Assembly: GCF_028368935.1 (NCBI RefSeq)
Contig: NZ_JAQNDK010000004.1
Span: 496,001-560,000, forward strand
DNA from: Sorangium aterium
Lineage (GTDB): Bacteria > Myxococcota_A > Polyangia > Polyangiales > Polyangiaceae
Direction: 5' to 3'
DNA: 64,000 bases
Shown here: piece by piece, positions 15,710 through 23,744 of the stretch
Layout of the letters: each line of letters begins with the position of its first letter
Position numbering within the stretch: the first letter of the stretch is position 1
Notes under the pieces: model-generated
Told to the model about the DNA's origin: nothing
The model's input: the letters and a program-made list of their open reading frames with translations, nothing else
Databases searched by the model: none
Program-made: the position numbers and the translations under genes

Positions 15710-16816
15710 TCATGCCGCTCGCACCTCGGCGACCCGCTCGCCCGCCCGGCGAGCGTCGTAGGCGAGCGCCGAGAGCTCGCGGCGGAACTCCCCTGAGACG
15801 AGGACGTCGAGCAGGCGCTGCACCCTGCCGTCGTCGAGCCCCTCGCGCGGGACCGCGAGGTCGTAACGCTCCTCGGCCAGGGGCACGAAGCCGAGCCCGA
15901 ACGCCATCGCCGCGTCGCGCGTCGCGACGCCGGTGTCCGCCGCGCCCATCGCCACGGCGCGCGCGACGTCGAGGTGGCCGGCGACCCGCAGGTGCGGCCT
16001 GCGGGCGAGCTCGAGCGGCAGCCCGTGGCCGCGCACCTCGCGCTCGAGGAGCCGCTGGGCGCCGGCGCCCGCCTCGCGGCCGGCGAGGCGCAGGCCGGGG
16101 AGGCCGAGGTCGGCCGCGCCGCGGATGCGGTCCGCGTCCTCGCGGCGAACGATGAGGCCCGCCTCCCAGCGCGCCAGCGTGATGAGGACGATCGGATCGG
16201 CGTGCCCGAGCCGGCGGACGTCGGCGACGTTCGCCTCGCCGGTGCGCGCGTCGACGAGGTGCACGCCCGCGACGTGGGTCCGCTGCCGGGCCAGCGCCTG
16301 GAGGGCCGCGGTGCTCGAGCGGGGGAACCAGAGGAACCGCCCCGGCCCGGGCCTCGTGTTGAGGCGGTCGGCGAGCAGCCCGAGGCCGGCCGCGCAGCCC
16401 ATCACGACGACGTTCTCCTCGACCTCGGCGAGCGCCCGGAGAGGCTCGACGACGGCCCTCCCGCGCCGCTCGCCGGTCACGATGCCGTCCGCCGCCATCC
16501 GCACCGCGTCCCGCTCGAGCGGGTAGGAGACCCAGCGATCCGCGATGCGCGCGACCGCAGCGCGGCCCAGCGCCGCCGGAGCGTCGGTCTCGGTCGCGAG
16601 ATCCGCCGCCGCGCTCGGCTCCCCGAAGAGGTCCTCGACCGAGCAGTCGAGGGCGCTCGCGAGGCGCAGCGCGACGTCGACCGCCGGGGTCGCGCGGCCC
16701 GCCTCGATGGCGCCCACGCTCTGCCTCGTGAGGCGGGCGCGCTCGGCGAGCGCCACCTGGGACAGCCCGCGCGCCTCGCGCCGCTCGCGAACCCGGTTCG
16801 CCGCTCGCTCCGTCAT
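15710..16816 (-). CDS. XRE-type regulator fused to a PBP-like domain
   Basis: A 368-residue protein. Residues about 8-65 are an XRE helix-turn-helix (LSQVALAERARLTRQSVGAIEAGRATPAVDVALRLASAL), and from about residue 105 there is a periplasmic-binding-protein-like domain of the type found in one-component molybdate/tungstate regulators. As the first gene of the mod operon it probably senses intracellular oxyanion directly. This would compensate for the absence of a MOP domain on ModC and of a ModE gene nearby. The sensing role is inferred. Confidence 0.85.
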   Translation of the reverse strand: MTERAANRVRERREARGLSQVALAERARLTRQSVGAIEAGRATPAVDVALRLASALDCSVEDLFGEPSAAADLATETDAPAALGRAAVARIADRWVSYPLERDAVRMAADGIVTGERRGRAVVEPLRALAEVEENVVVMGCAAGLGLLADRLNTRPGPGRFLWFPRSSTAALQALARQRTHVAGVHLVDARTGEANVADVRRLGHADPIVLITLARWEAGLIVRREDADRIRGAADLGLPGLRLAGREAGAGAQRLLEREVRGHGLPLELARRPHLRVAGHLDVARAVAMGAADTGVATRDAAMAFGLGFVPLAEERYDLAVPREGLDDGRVQRLLDVLVSGEFRRELSALAYDARRAGERVAEVRAA

Positions 16817-17088
16817 GACGCACACTCTTTACACCGAGGAACGCTTGCTTGTCATCCGCTGGCGGCCTCGAGGCGCTCCTCGTCCCCCGACAAGTCGAGC
16901 CCTGACACGACGAGCCGCCCTGCTCGTCGCGCGTTGTCCTGCCACGCTCCCGCTCGCCGCCGGAGCGCGTCCTGCCGTGCTGTGTGGCGCCGGGGCGCCT
17001 TGCTCTTCGTGCAACGCGGCCTAGCCTTCGCGGAGTGGCTCAGCCCCACGGATCCGCCGACGCCCGTCGAGAGGACGGAACTTCGGTC

Positions 17089-18507
17089 ATGCCGACGCGG
17101 ACGAGCTTCGAGGCCACGGCGAGGATGGGCTACGCCATCCTCACCCTGCTCCTGGCGCTCGGCATGGCGTTCTCGGTGCGGCGCTTCTCGTCCGTGGCCG
17201 AGGCTCAGATCGATCGGCTACGCGCCAAAGAGCACGAGATCACGCTCGTGGAGCGGCTCGGGTGGAGCAGCGAGCTCATCGTGTCCGAGGGCAGGGGCTA
17301 CCTCATCTCCGGCGATCCGGAGCTCCTCGAGCAGGCGAAGATCGCCAGGGCGCGCTTCGGCGAGCACGTCAGGGCGCTCCGCGACCATGCGCTCAGCCCG
17401 ACCGGTCTCCAGCGGGTGGCCGAGGTCGAGCAGGCGGCCAGGCGCCTCGTCCGGACGCAGGAAGAGCTGCTCGCCGCCCGGCAGCGGACCGAGGAAGTGG
17501 GCGAGCTCGTGCGTCGGTTCGATGAGGAGCTGAGGCCGCTTCACCGCGATCTCGAGGGCTCCCTCGCCCGCCTCGTCGACCACAAGCAAGCCCTCCTCAA
17601 GCAGCTCTACGACGACGCGAAGGCGGAGCGAGCCCGGCTGGAGGTGTGGCTCGATGGCCTGCTGGGCTTGCTGGTCGTGGCCGGCCTGGGGATCGCCTGG
17701 TACTTCACGAAGCTCCTCGGCGGCCCGTACCACAAGGCGCGGGAGGCGCGCGACGCCGCGCGCCTGGCGCTGGCGGCCCGCGACGAGCTCATGGGCATCG
17801 TGGCCCACGATCTGCGCAACCCGCTCGGCGCCATCGCGCTGAAGGCCGCGCTGCTGCGGAGGGGAGCCGACTCCGAGCGGACACGGCAGCAAGCGGAGTC
17901 GATCGAGCACGTCTCCCTGCGGATGGAGCACCTCATCAGGACCATGCTCGACGTGACGACGATGCAAGCCTCCACGTTCTCGGTGACGCCGAAGCCGTGC
18001 GCGGTGGAGGACCTCCTGCACGAGACCATGGAGATGTTCGGGCCGCTCTCCGAGTCGAAGCAGGTCCGGTTCGAGCAGTCCCTGAAGGAGCCCGGGCTCG
18101 TGATCCGCGCGGAGTGGGAGCGCGTGCTCCAGGTGCTGTCGAACCTCGTCGGGAACGCGCTGAAATTCACGCCCCAGAGCGGCCAGGTGACCCTCTCGGT
18201 GGACCGGGACGGGGCGATGGCCCGCTTCGCGGTCCTCGACTCGGGGCCAGGGATCCCCTCCCAGAACCTCACGAGCATCTTCGAGCGGTTCTGGAAGGAC
18301 GAGACGCCCGGGAAGAAGGGCACCGGCCTGGGGCTCTACATCGCCAAGGGGATCGTCGACGCGCACGGCGGCCGCATCTGGGTGGAGAGCGAGGTCGGGC
18401 AGGGCGCCCGGTTCTACTTCACGCTCCCGATCGCCGAGGCGGCGGGACACGAGGCGGCCGAGGCGCCGGCGCCGCCAGCGAAAGGCGACGACCGCCCGCG
18501 CGGGTGA
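17089..18507 (+). CDS. Membrane sensor histidine kinase with CHASE3-like input
   Basis: A 472-residue kinase. A first helix (residues 12-30), an extracytoplasmic helical bundle of about 160 residues (CHASE3-like), and a second helix (185-205) precede HisKA with H240 in [10 protein letters not shown]. The ATPase boxes follow ([34 protein letters not shown]). No receiver gene is adjacent, so the partner is unknown. The start at 17089 is chosen because the first helix begins soon after it. Confidence 0.9.
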   Translation: MPTRTSFEATARMGYAILTLLLALGMAFSVRRFSSVAEAQIDRLRAKEHEITLVERLGWSSELIVSEGRGYLISGDPELLEQAKIARARFGEHVRALRDHALSPTGLQRVAEVEQAARRLVRTQEELLAARQRTEEVGELVRRFDEELRPLHRDLEGSLARLVDHKQALLKQLYDDAKAERARLEVWLDGLLGLLVVAGLGIAWYFTKLLGGPYHKAREARDAARLALAARDELMGIVAHDLRNPLGAIALKAALLRRGADSERTRQQAESIEHVSLRMEHLIRTMLDVTTMQASTFSVTPKPCAVEDLLHETMEMFGPLSESKQVRFEQSLKEPGLVIRAEWERVLQVLSNLVGNALKFTPQSGQVTLSVDRDGAMARFAVLDSGPGIPSQNLTSIFERFWKDETPGKKGTGLGLYIAKGIVDAHGGRIWVESEVGQGARFYFTLPIAEAAGHEAAEAPAPPAKGDDRPRG

Positions 18508-18584
18508 GGCGTCGATCGACGCGGCACGCGGCACGCGGCAACGTGGCCCGCGGCCCGCGGCGGCGCCTCCCGGGACGCCCCGCT

Positions 18585-19127
18585 TCACGGCTGCCCGCCG
18601 GCCAGCGCGCCCTCCCGGACGCGCGCGTAGAGCAGCACGTCACCCACCCGCCCGTCCTTCACGACGTGGCGGCGCATCCGCGCCTCGAACGCGTAGCCCG
18701 CCTTCTCGAGCACGCGGGCGGACGCCCCGTTCCAGTCGAAGACCCCCGCCTGGACGCGCTCGAGGCCCAGCTGCTCGAAGCCGTACCGCGTCAGCGCGAT
18801 CACCGCCTCGGTCGCCAGCCCGCGGCCCCAGTAGGACGCGCCGAGCCAGTAGCCGAGCTCCGCGCTGTGCCGGTGCACGTCGTCGAGGCGCTCGAGGCCG
18901 ATGCCGCCGGCCGCCTCGCCGGCGACGACGATCGCCAGGCCCTCGCCGGGCCGCGCGTTCGCCGCGCAGTGCGCGATCCAGCCCTCGGCGTCCTCGCGCG
19001 TGTACGGGTGCGGGAAGCGATCGCGGAGGTTCGCCCAGACGCGGCGGTCGTTCGCGTTCTTCACGAGCGCGTCGACGTCGACCGCAGCCCAGGGACGCAG
19101 GGTGAACGCGGGCATCTCGAGGATCAT
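18585..19127 (-). CDS. GNAT acetyltransferase (RimJ/RimL type)
   Basis: A 180-residue GNAT_3 protein. The acetyl-CoA loop is LGYWLGASYWGRGLATEAVIALTRYGFE, followed by the Asn in DWNGASARVLEKAGY. It is coupled to the HisRS-like gene by a 4-nt ATGA overlap, so the two probably act together, for example acetylation of an amine produced or bound by that protein. The substrate is unknown. Confidence 0.88.
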   Translation of the reverse strand: MILEMPAFTLRPWAAVDVDALVKNANDRRVWANLRDRFPHPYTREDAEGWIAHCAANARPGEGLAIVVAGEAAGGIGLERLDDVHRHSAELGYWLGASYWGRGLATEAVIALTRYGFEQLGLERVQAGVFDWNGASARVLEKAGYAFEARMRRHVVKDGRVGDVLLYARVREGALAGGQP

Positions 19128-20374
19128 GGGGTCGCTCCTTCCGGTCGAGCCTCGCCGGCCCGAGCCTCCGATCGATCGAAGAGCTTCACGAGGATCTCGC
19201 TCCCGACGCCGGTCGCGACCATCCGCTCGCGCCGGTTCGAGAGCAGCGCGCCGAGCCACGATAAGGCGCCGCCGTCCCCGATCGGGAGCTCGAGGCCGTC
19301 GTCCCGCCGGATGATGAGCTGGATGAACGGCCCGGCGTAGTAGCCGAGCCCCTGCAGCCGCGCGAGATCGTAGGCGACCTCGACCTCCGGCCGCGCGCGG
19401 GTGAGCGGCTCGCTCACCTCGGCGACCCAGCGCTCGGCGCGCGCGATGAGCTCGGGGCCGAGGCCGAGGGACCGCGCGGCCTCCACGACATCCGCCGCGC
19501 GCCGCGGCAGATCGACGGCGGCCTCGCGCAGGGCCGCCTCGGACGACCCGGGCTCGTGCGCCTTCGCCCGCCGCGTCATCGCGTCCGCGTCGACGCCGCG
19601 CGCGCCGAGGCTCGCGCGGACCAGCGACGTGTCGGAGAGCACGACGCGCAGCCCCGCGGCGCGAAAGCCCGCGTGCGGCAGCGCGCGGACCAGGTCGGCC
19701 CAGACGAGGAGGTGCTCCAGCAGGGCGCGCCGCTCGCACGCGTCGTCCTCGCCCCGCGCCGGCGAGCGGGCCGCCGTCGCGAGGGCGAACAGGCGGAAGT
19801 GCGGCGTGAAGCCCGGCTGGGTCGTGGGCTGCATGCGCAGGACGCGCTGGCTCGCGCAGAACCGCAGCGGCTCGCCGCCCCGCGTCCCGCGCCGGCGCCG
19901 CGCGGCGTGCAGCGCGAGGCCCGTCGTGGGATCCGCGGCGACCTCGGCGAAGCGGACCGTCGCGAGCACGTTGTTCGGCTCGACGCCCGCGCACGCGGTG
20001 GCGCCAAGGGGCCCGATCGGGGCGAGATCCACCGCCTCGAAGCCCGCCGCCGCCGCGTACGCCGCCGCGTCGAGGGCGTGCAGCCGCCGGGCGTCCGCCG
20101 TCGAGGCGTGCGTCATGGGCGCGCGCTCCGCGTGGTCGAGGACGTCGGCGAAGCTCCGCCGCAGCGCGCGCCGGCGCAGGCAATGGAGCAGGAGCGTGGT
20201 CAGCTCGTTGCCCGGGAGCTCCTCGGCGAGGAGCCGATCGAGCGGCTGGCCGGGGTGCTCCTCGGCCGCGCGGCGGGCGATGCGCGACGAGAGCTCGCCC
20301 GTCTTGTCGCCTTCGAGCGGTCGCCGCGAGGGAGCGGTTGACGGCGTCGTGGGGTCGTCATGGGCGGTGGGCAT
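19124..20374 (-). CDS. Class II aaRS-like (HisRS/HisZ-type) paralogue
   Basis: A 416-residue protein. Its C-terminal third has the HisRS/HisZ motif layout: LQGLGYYAGPFIQLIIRRDDG, then IGDGGALSWLGALL and ATGVGSEIL, corresponding to the GLDYYTG, GGRYD and GIGVERL regions of HisRS. The N-terminal part has a motif-2-like segment (LRFCASQRVLRMQPTTQPGFTPHFRL). No anticodon-binding domain is present. Likely a HisZ-like regulator of ATP phosphoribosyltransferase or a free-standing core that activates another acid. The start at 20374 is uncertain. Confidence 0.6.
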   Translation of the reverse strand: MPTAHDDPTTPSTAPSRRPLEGDKTGELSSRIARRAAEEHPGQPLDRLLAEELPGNELTTLLLHCLRRRALRRSFADVLDHAERAPMTHASTADARRLHALDAAAYAAAAGFEAVDLAPIGPLGATACAGVEPNNVLATVRFAEVAADPTTGLALHAARRRRGTRGGEPLRFCASQRVLRMQPTTQPGFTPHFRLFALATAARSPARGEDDACERRALLEHLLVWADLVRALPHAGFRAAGLRVVLSDTSLVRASLGARGVDADAMTRRAKAHEPGSSEAALREAAVDLPRRAADVVEAARSLGLGPELIARAERWVAEVSEPLTRARPEVEVAYDLARLQGLGYYAGPFIQLIIRRDDGLELPIGDGGALSWLGALLSNRRERMVATGVGSEILVKLFDRSEARAGEARPEGATP

Positions 20375-20408
20375 GGCTGGCTCCTCGTCGACACCGTGCC
20401 CCGGATCT

Positions 20409-20451
20409 GGCACCCTGGAAAGGTCCAGAACAGCCGGTTTCGATGGTGCCA
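20409..20451 (+). promoter_or_regulatory. Candidate MocR operator
   Basis: TGGCACC (20409-20415) and GGTGCCA (20445-20451) form an inverted repeat spanning the mocR start, and CTGGA-AAGG-TCCAG lies between them. This is the only gap between the divergent HisRS-like and mocR genes. Confidence 0.35.
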
Positions 20452-21996
20452 GCGCGCTCCACCTCTCAGGCCGCCCACGCCTTCCTCCACCTGCAGCGCG
20501 GCGCGCCGGCGACGCTGGCCGCCCAGCTCGTGGAGCAGCTGCGCCGCGCCGTGCTCGACGGTGTCCTCCAGCCGGATCACCTGCTCCCGTCGTCCCGCGA
20601 GCTCGCGCGGGAGCTCGGCGTGTCGCGCAACACGGCGGCGGCGGCGTACGAGGCGCTGGCCGCGGACGGCACCATCGTGGTCCGCCCCCGGCGGGCGCCT
20701 GTCGTCGCCCACGTGCCGGCGCGCGCGGGGTGGCAGGGCGCCGCCCGCGCCCAGCCCGCGGCCTCCGCGCCGCGCCTGTCGAAGAGCGCGCGGCGCCTCG
20801 CGGCGGTGGTGCCCCCCGACAAGCTCGACGCGCTCCTCGAGAGCCGCGCCCGTTCGCGCCCGTTCGGGGTTGGCCTGCCGGACCTCGATCTGCTCCCGTG
20901 GCGCATCTTCGAGCGGTGCCTCGCGCGCCGCGTCCGCTCGATGTCGGCGGCCGACGCGCTCGACCACGATCCGCGGGGCGCGCCGCTGCTCCGGCGCGCC
21001 GTGCTCCACCACATCGCGGTGGCCCGCGGCGTGCGCGCGACGGTCGACCAGGTGTTCATCACGGAGGGATCCCAGGCCGCGGTGGACCTGTGCTGCCGCG
21101 CGCTGCTCGACCCGGGCGACGCCGCCTGGGTCGAGGACCCGGGGCCGCTCGCCCTCCGCGCGGCGGTGCGCATGGCGGGCGCGCGGCCGATCCCGATCCC
21201 TGTCGACGACGACGGGCTCCGGGTGCACGTCGGCGCGCATCGGCGTCGGGGCGCGCCGCGCGCGCGGGCCGCCTTCGTGTCGCCGGCCTACGCGTTCCCC
21301 TCCGGCGCGCGGCTCACGCTGCCGCGGCGCATCGAGCTCCTGTCCTGGGCCGCCAGGGCGGGCGCCGTCGTCGTCGAGATCGACTACGAGGGCGAGCTGC
21401 GGTTCGACGGCACGCCGCTGCCCTCGCTCCTCAGCCTCGACCTCGAGGGCGTGAAGGATCGCGTGTTCCACGTGGGGACCTTCAGCCGCTCGCTGTTCCC
21501 GGGTCTGCGGCTCGGCTTCATGATCGTGCCGCCCGCGCTGGTGCGCGCCGTGGCCGCGGTGCGCGCGGCGTCGACGCGCTCGCCGCCTTACCTGCTGCAG
21601 GCCGCGCTCGCCGACTTCATCGACGAGGGCCACTTCGCGCGCCACCTCCGGAAGCTGAAGCAGGCGACGCGGCGCCGGCGCGACCTCCTGCTCGCGGAGC
21701 TCGGGCTGCTCTTGCCGAGCGCCGTCCGGGCGCGGGTGCCGGCGGGGGGCTCGGTGCTGACGCTCGACCTGCCCGCGGGCGCGGACGACGTCGCCATCGT
21801 CCAGGCGCTCGCGGCGCGTGGCGTCGACGCGCAGCCGCTCTCGCGCAGCACGGCGGCGCGCGCTTCGGCCCGCGCGCCGCGCGCGCCCGGGCTCATCCTG
21901 GGGTTCGGCGCGCACTCGGAGAGCGCGCTCCGGGACGCGGCGCGGACGCTGGCGGCCGTCGTGGTGGGGGCGATCGGGGCGGGCGAGCCGAGATGA
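20443..21996 (+). CDS. MocR/GabR-type regulator lacking the PLP lysine
   Basis: A 517-residue protein. The GntR winged helix covers residues about 15-80 (LPSSRELARELGVSRNTAAAAYEALAADG) and a fold-type I aminotransferase domain runs from about residue 135. The PLP-binding motif reads GTFSRSLFPG, with R349 where members of this family carry the Schiff-base lysine. The codon is CGC, so this is not a single-base ambiguity. It therefore should not form a PLP aldimine. It diverges from the HisRS-like/GNAT genes and likely controls them by another ligand. Confidence 0.88.
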   Translation: MVPARSTSQAAHAFLHLQRGAPATLAAQLVEQLRRAVLDGVLQPDHLLPSSRELARELGVSRNTAAAAYEALAADGTIVVRPRRAPVVAHVPARAGWQGAARAQPAASAPRLSKSARRLAAVVPPDKLDALLESRARSRPFGVGLPDLDLLPWRIFERCLARRVRSMSAADALDHDPRGAPLLRRAVLHHIAVARGVRATVDQVFITEGSQAAVDLCCRALLDPGDAAWVEDPGPLALRAAVRMAGARPIPIPVDDDGLRVHVGAHRRRGAPRARAAFVSPAYAFPSGARLTLPRRIELLSWAARAGAVVVEIDYEGELRFDGTPLPSLLSLDLEGVKDRVFHVGTFSRSLFPGLRLGFMIVPPALVRAVAAVRAASTRSPPYLLQAALADFIDEGHFARHLRKLKQATRRRRDLLLAELGLLLPSAVRARVPAGGSVLTLDLPAGADDVAIVQALAARGVDAQPLSRSTAARASARAPRAPGLILGFGAHSESALRDAARTLAAVVVGAIGAGEPR

Positions 21997-22020
21997 AGCG
22001 CCGGCGGCGCGGCGCCCAGC

Positions 22021-22232
22021 TTGGAAATCGGAGAAATAAACCGCCAAGTCGCCAAGGACGCCAAGGACGCCAAGAAGAGATTAAAATCTTGGCGTCCTTG
22101 GCGACTTGGCGGTTCATTTTCATGCCTTCTTGGCGACTTGGCGGTTCATTTTCATGCCTTCTTGGCGTCCTTGGCGACTTGGCGGTTCAACTTCTTGCTG
22201 TTGCATGCGGCTTCAACCCGTCTGTCGCTCTA
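22021..22232 (+). repeat. GCCAAG composite hairpin repeat, copy 2, expanded
   Basis: A left segment (GAGAAATAAACCGCCAAG) leads into a perfect 27-bp inverted repeat (22039-22065 with 22088-22114). The right arm plus a TTCATTTTCATGCCTTC spacer is then repeated twice more up to about 22188. The element ends in the family tail (TTCAACCCGTCTGTCGCTC, 22211-22229) and TAGAC. It lies 3' of mocR and ahead of the lipoprotein gene. Confidence 0.85.
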
Positions 22233-22280
22233 GACTTGGGTCTGGTCGCCGCACCCACCGCGCGCCGCGGCCGCTCCCCA

Positions 22281-22991
22281 ATGGCCCCGATCCGCCTGTG
22301 CGCCGCCGCTTCCCTCGCCGTCCTGGTCTCCGCGTGCGCTGGCCGGACCACGGCGGTTCCTCCGGCCGAGTCGGCCTTACCGCCGAGCCTCCCGGCCCCG
22401 TTGCAGGAGCGCGCGCCTGCCGCGGGGGAGCCCCAGGCGTGGCCGCGCGCCGCCGCGGCCGAGGCCGTGGAGCCCCTCTGGGCGCCGCCGATCGTGCACA
22501 CCCTGGCCGTGCTCACGGTGACCCGCAGCGTGGAGGCGGCGCTGTGGCCCGACCCCTTCGCCGACTTTCGCGTGGAGCGATGGGGATACCACTATGGCGA
22601 GGCGCTCACGAAGCCGCCGCTCTTCGACGCCGCTCAGCCCGCCTTCCGGTGGGATCACGACCCGTGGACGATCAACGTGGTCGGCCACGGCCTGCTCGGG
22701 AGCGAGATGTACCTCAGGGCGCGGATATGCCGCTTCGGCGCCCCGGCCGCGGTCGCGTTCGCCGTCGCCGGCACCCACCTCTGGGAGTACGGCTACGAGG
22801 CCAACGGCGTCCGGCCCTCGGCGCTCGATCTCGTCTATACGCCGCTCGCGGGCGTCCTCCTGGGCGAGCTCCGGTACGCGACCTGGCGCGCGGCAGGGAG
22901 CATCGAGAGCGCGCCCGCGCGCCTGATCGTGCGCGCCCTCATGGACCCGTTCGGCGAGATCGAGCGGGGTGCCGGGGTCTCCGGCTGCTGA
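22281..22991 (+). CDS. DUF3943-type lipoprotein
   Basis: A 236-residue predicted lipoprotein. The signal ends at LVSAC, then comes a Pro/Ala-rich linker. The DUF3943 pattern from about residue 120 is DPWTINVVGHGLLGSEMYLRAR, WEYGYEANGVRPSALDLVYTPLAGVLLGE. Members are outer-membrane-associated proteins of unknown function. The ATG at 22281 is chosen for the signal peptide; the frame upstream runs into the repeat and mocR antisense shadows. Confidence 0.75.
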   Translation: MAPIRLCAAASLAVLVSACAGRTTAVPPAESALPPSLPAPLQERAPAAGEPQAWPRAAAAEAVEPLWAPPIVHTLAVLTVTRSVEAALWPDPFADFRVERWGYHYGEALTKPPLFDAAQPAFRWDHDPWTINVVGHGLLGSEMYLRARICRFGAPAAVAFAVAGTHLWEYGYEANGVRPSALDLVYTPLAGVLLGELRYATWRAAGSIESAPARLIVRALMDPFGEIERGAGVSGC

Positions 22992-23049
22992 TCCCTGCTC
23001 GATGGAGAGTGATTGAACGGCGTCTCCTTCTCGGCCGGCGGCGGATGGG

Positions 23050-23676
23050 TCATCCGGTCGTCTGCCAGCTCGAGCTCGCCGCCATCCCGTGAACGGCCGC
23101 GAAGCCGTGATCGATCAACGCGATGAACGCAGCGTTCGCCTTCTTCGCCGAGCCTCCGCGCTCGAACACGCGGATCGCTTCGGCGTAAGCCGTGCGCCAC
23201 GTCAGCACGACCATGCCGGCGACGAGCCGCGCGAGGCCATCGGGCTTCGGACCAGCGAGATCGACCGCGAGCCCCTCGACCACCTCGTCCCCCATCTCGC
23301 GGAGGCGCGCCTTGAGCGACGGGCTCGCCGCAACGACGCGCCACCAGCCGACCGTTCGGCCGTCGATGCGAGCGAACGGATGCCTCTGCTCGCACAGCCT
23401 GTCGACGAGCCGGCGGAGCGCGTCGATCGGCGATTGCCCCTGCGCCCTCCCGCTGATTGCCTCGCGCAAGAGCAGCTTCACCTCGTCCTCGCGATCCAGG
23501 AAGAGGTCCTCCTTGCGCGCGAAGTAGTTGAACACCGTCATCTTGGAGACATTTGCGACGGCGGCGATCTCCTCGACCGTCACCGCGTCGAAGCCGCGCG
23601 CGAAGAACATCGCCGTCGCGACGTCGGAGATCCGCTGCCTGGTCTCGCGCTTCTTGCTTTCGCGGAGCTCGCCCAT
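23050..23676 (-). CDS. TetR-family regulator
   Basis: A 208-residue repressor. The N-terminal HTH is RQRISDVATAMFFARGFDAVTVEEIAAVANVSKMTVFNYFARKEDLF and the C-terminus is an all-helical ligand domain. It diverges from a FAD monooxygenase gene with a 68-bp gap holding a perfect 13-bp palindrome just upstream of its own start. Such repressors usually sense the aromatic or antibiotic substrate of the adjacent enzyme. Confidence 0.93.
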   Translation of the reverse strand: MGELRESKKRETRQRISDVATAMFFARGFDAVTVEEIAAVANVSKMTVFNYFARKEDLFLDREDEVKLLLREAISGRAQGQSPIDALRRLVDRLCEQRHPFARIDGRTVGWWRVVAASPSLKARLREMGDEVVEGLAVDLAGPKPDGLARLVAGMVVLTWRTAYAEAIRVFERGGSAKKANAAFIALIDHGFAAVHGMAASSSWQTTG

Positions 23677-23684
23677 GGATGAAA

Positions 23685-23738
23685 TCTTAGACTAAGACAA
23701 AAATTCTGCTTGCACAAAGTTTTACCGAGTCCAACATT
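23685..23738 (+). promoter_or_regulatory. TetR operator and monooxygenase promoter
   Basis: TCTTAG-A-CTAAGA (23685-23697) is a perfect palindrome. The plus-strand promoter is TTGCAC (23710-23715), 17 bp, AACATT (23733-23738), with the ATG 7 nt later, again predicting a leaderless transcript. Confidence 0.6.
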
Positions 23739-23744
23739 CACGTC

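Noticed and set aside
22039..22190. CRISPR-like periodic repeat
   Set aside because: The repeated units are arms of one inverted repeat with near-identical spacers; no unique spacers and no cas genes.
22021..22232. Short proteins with repeated WRLGGS-like wording in the repeat
   Set aside because: These peptides are translations of the hairpin repeat; the same element read in several frames gives the same artefact in other places.
19401..22991. A 1196-codon plus-strand frame crossing the HisRS-like, mocR and repeat regions
   Set aside because: Only its last 236 codons (from 22281) read as a protein; the rest is Arg/Ala shadow of real genes.
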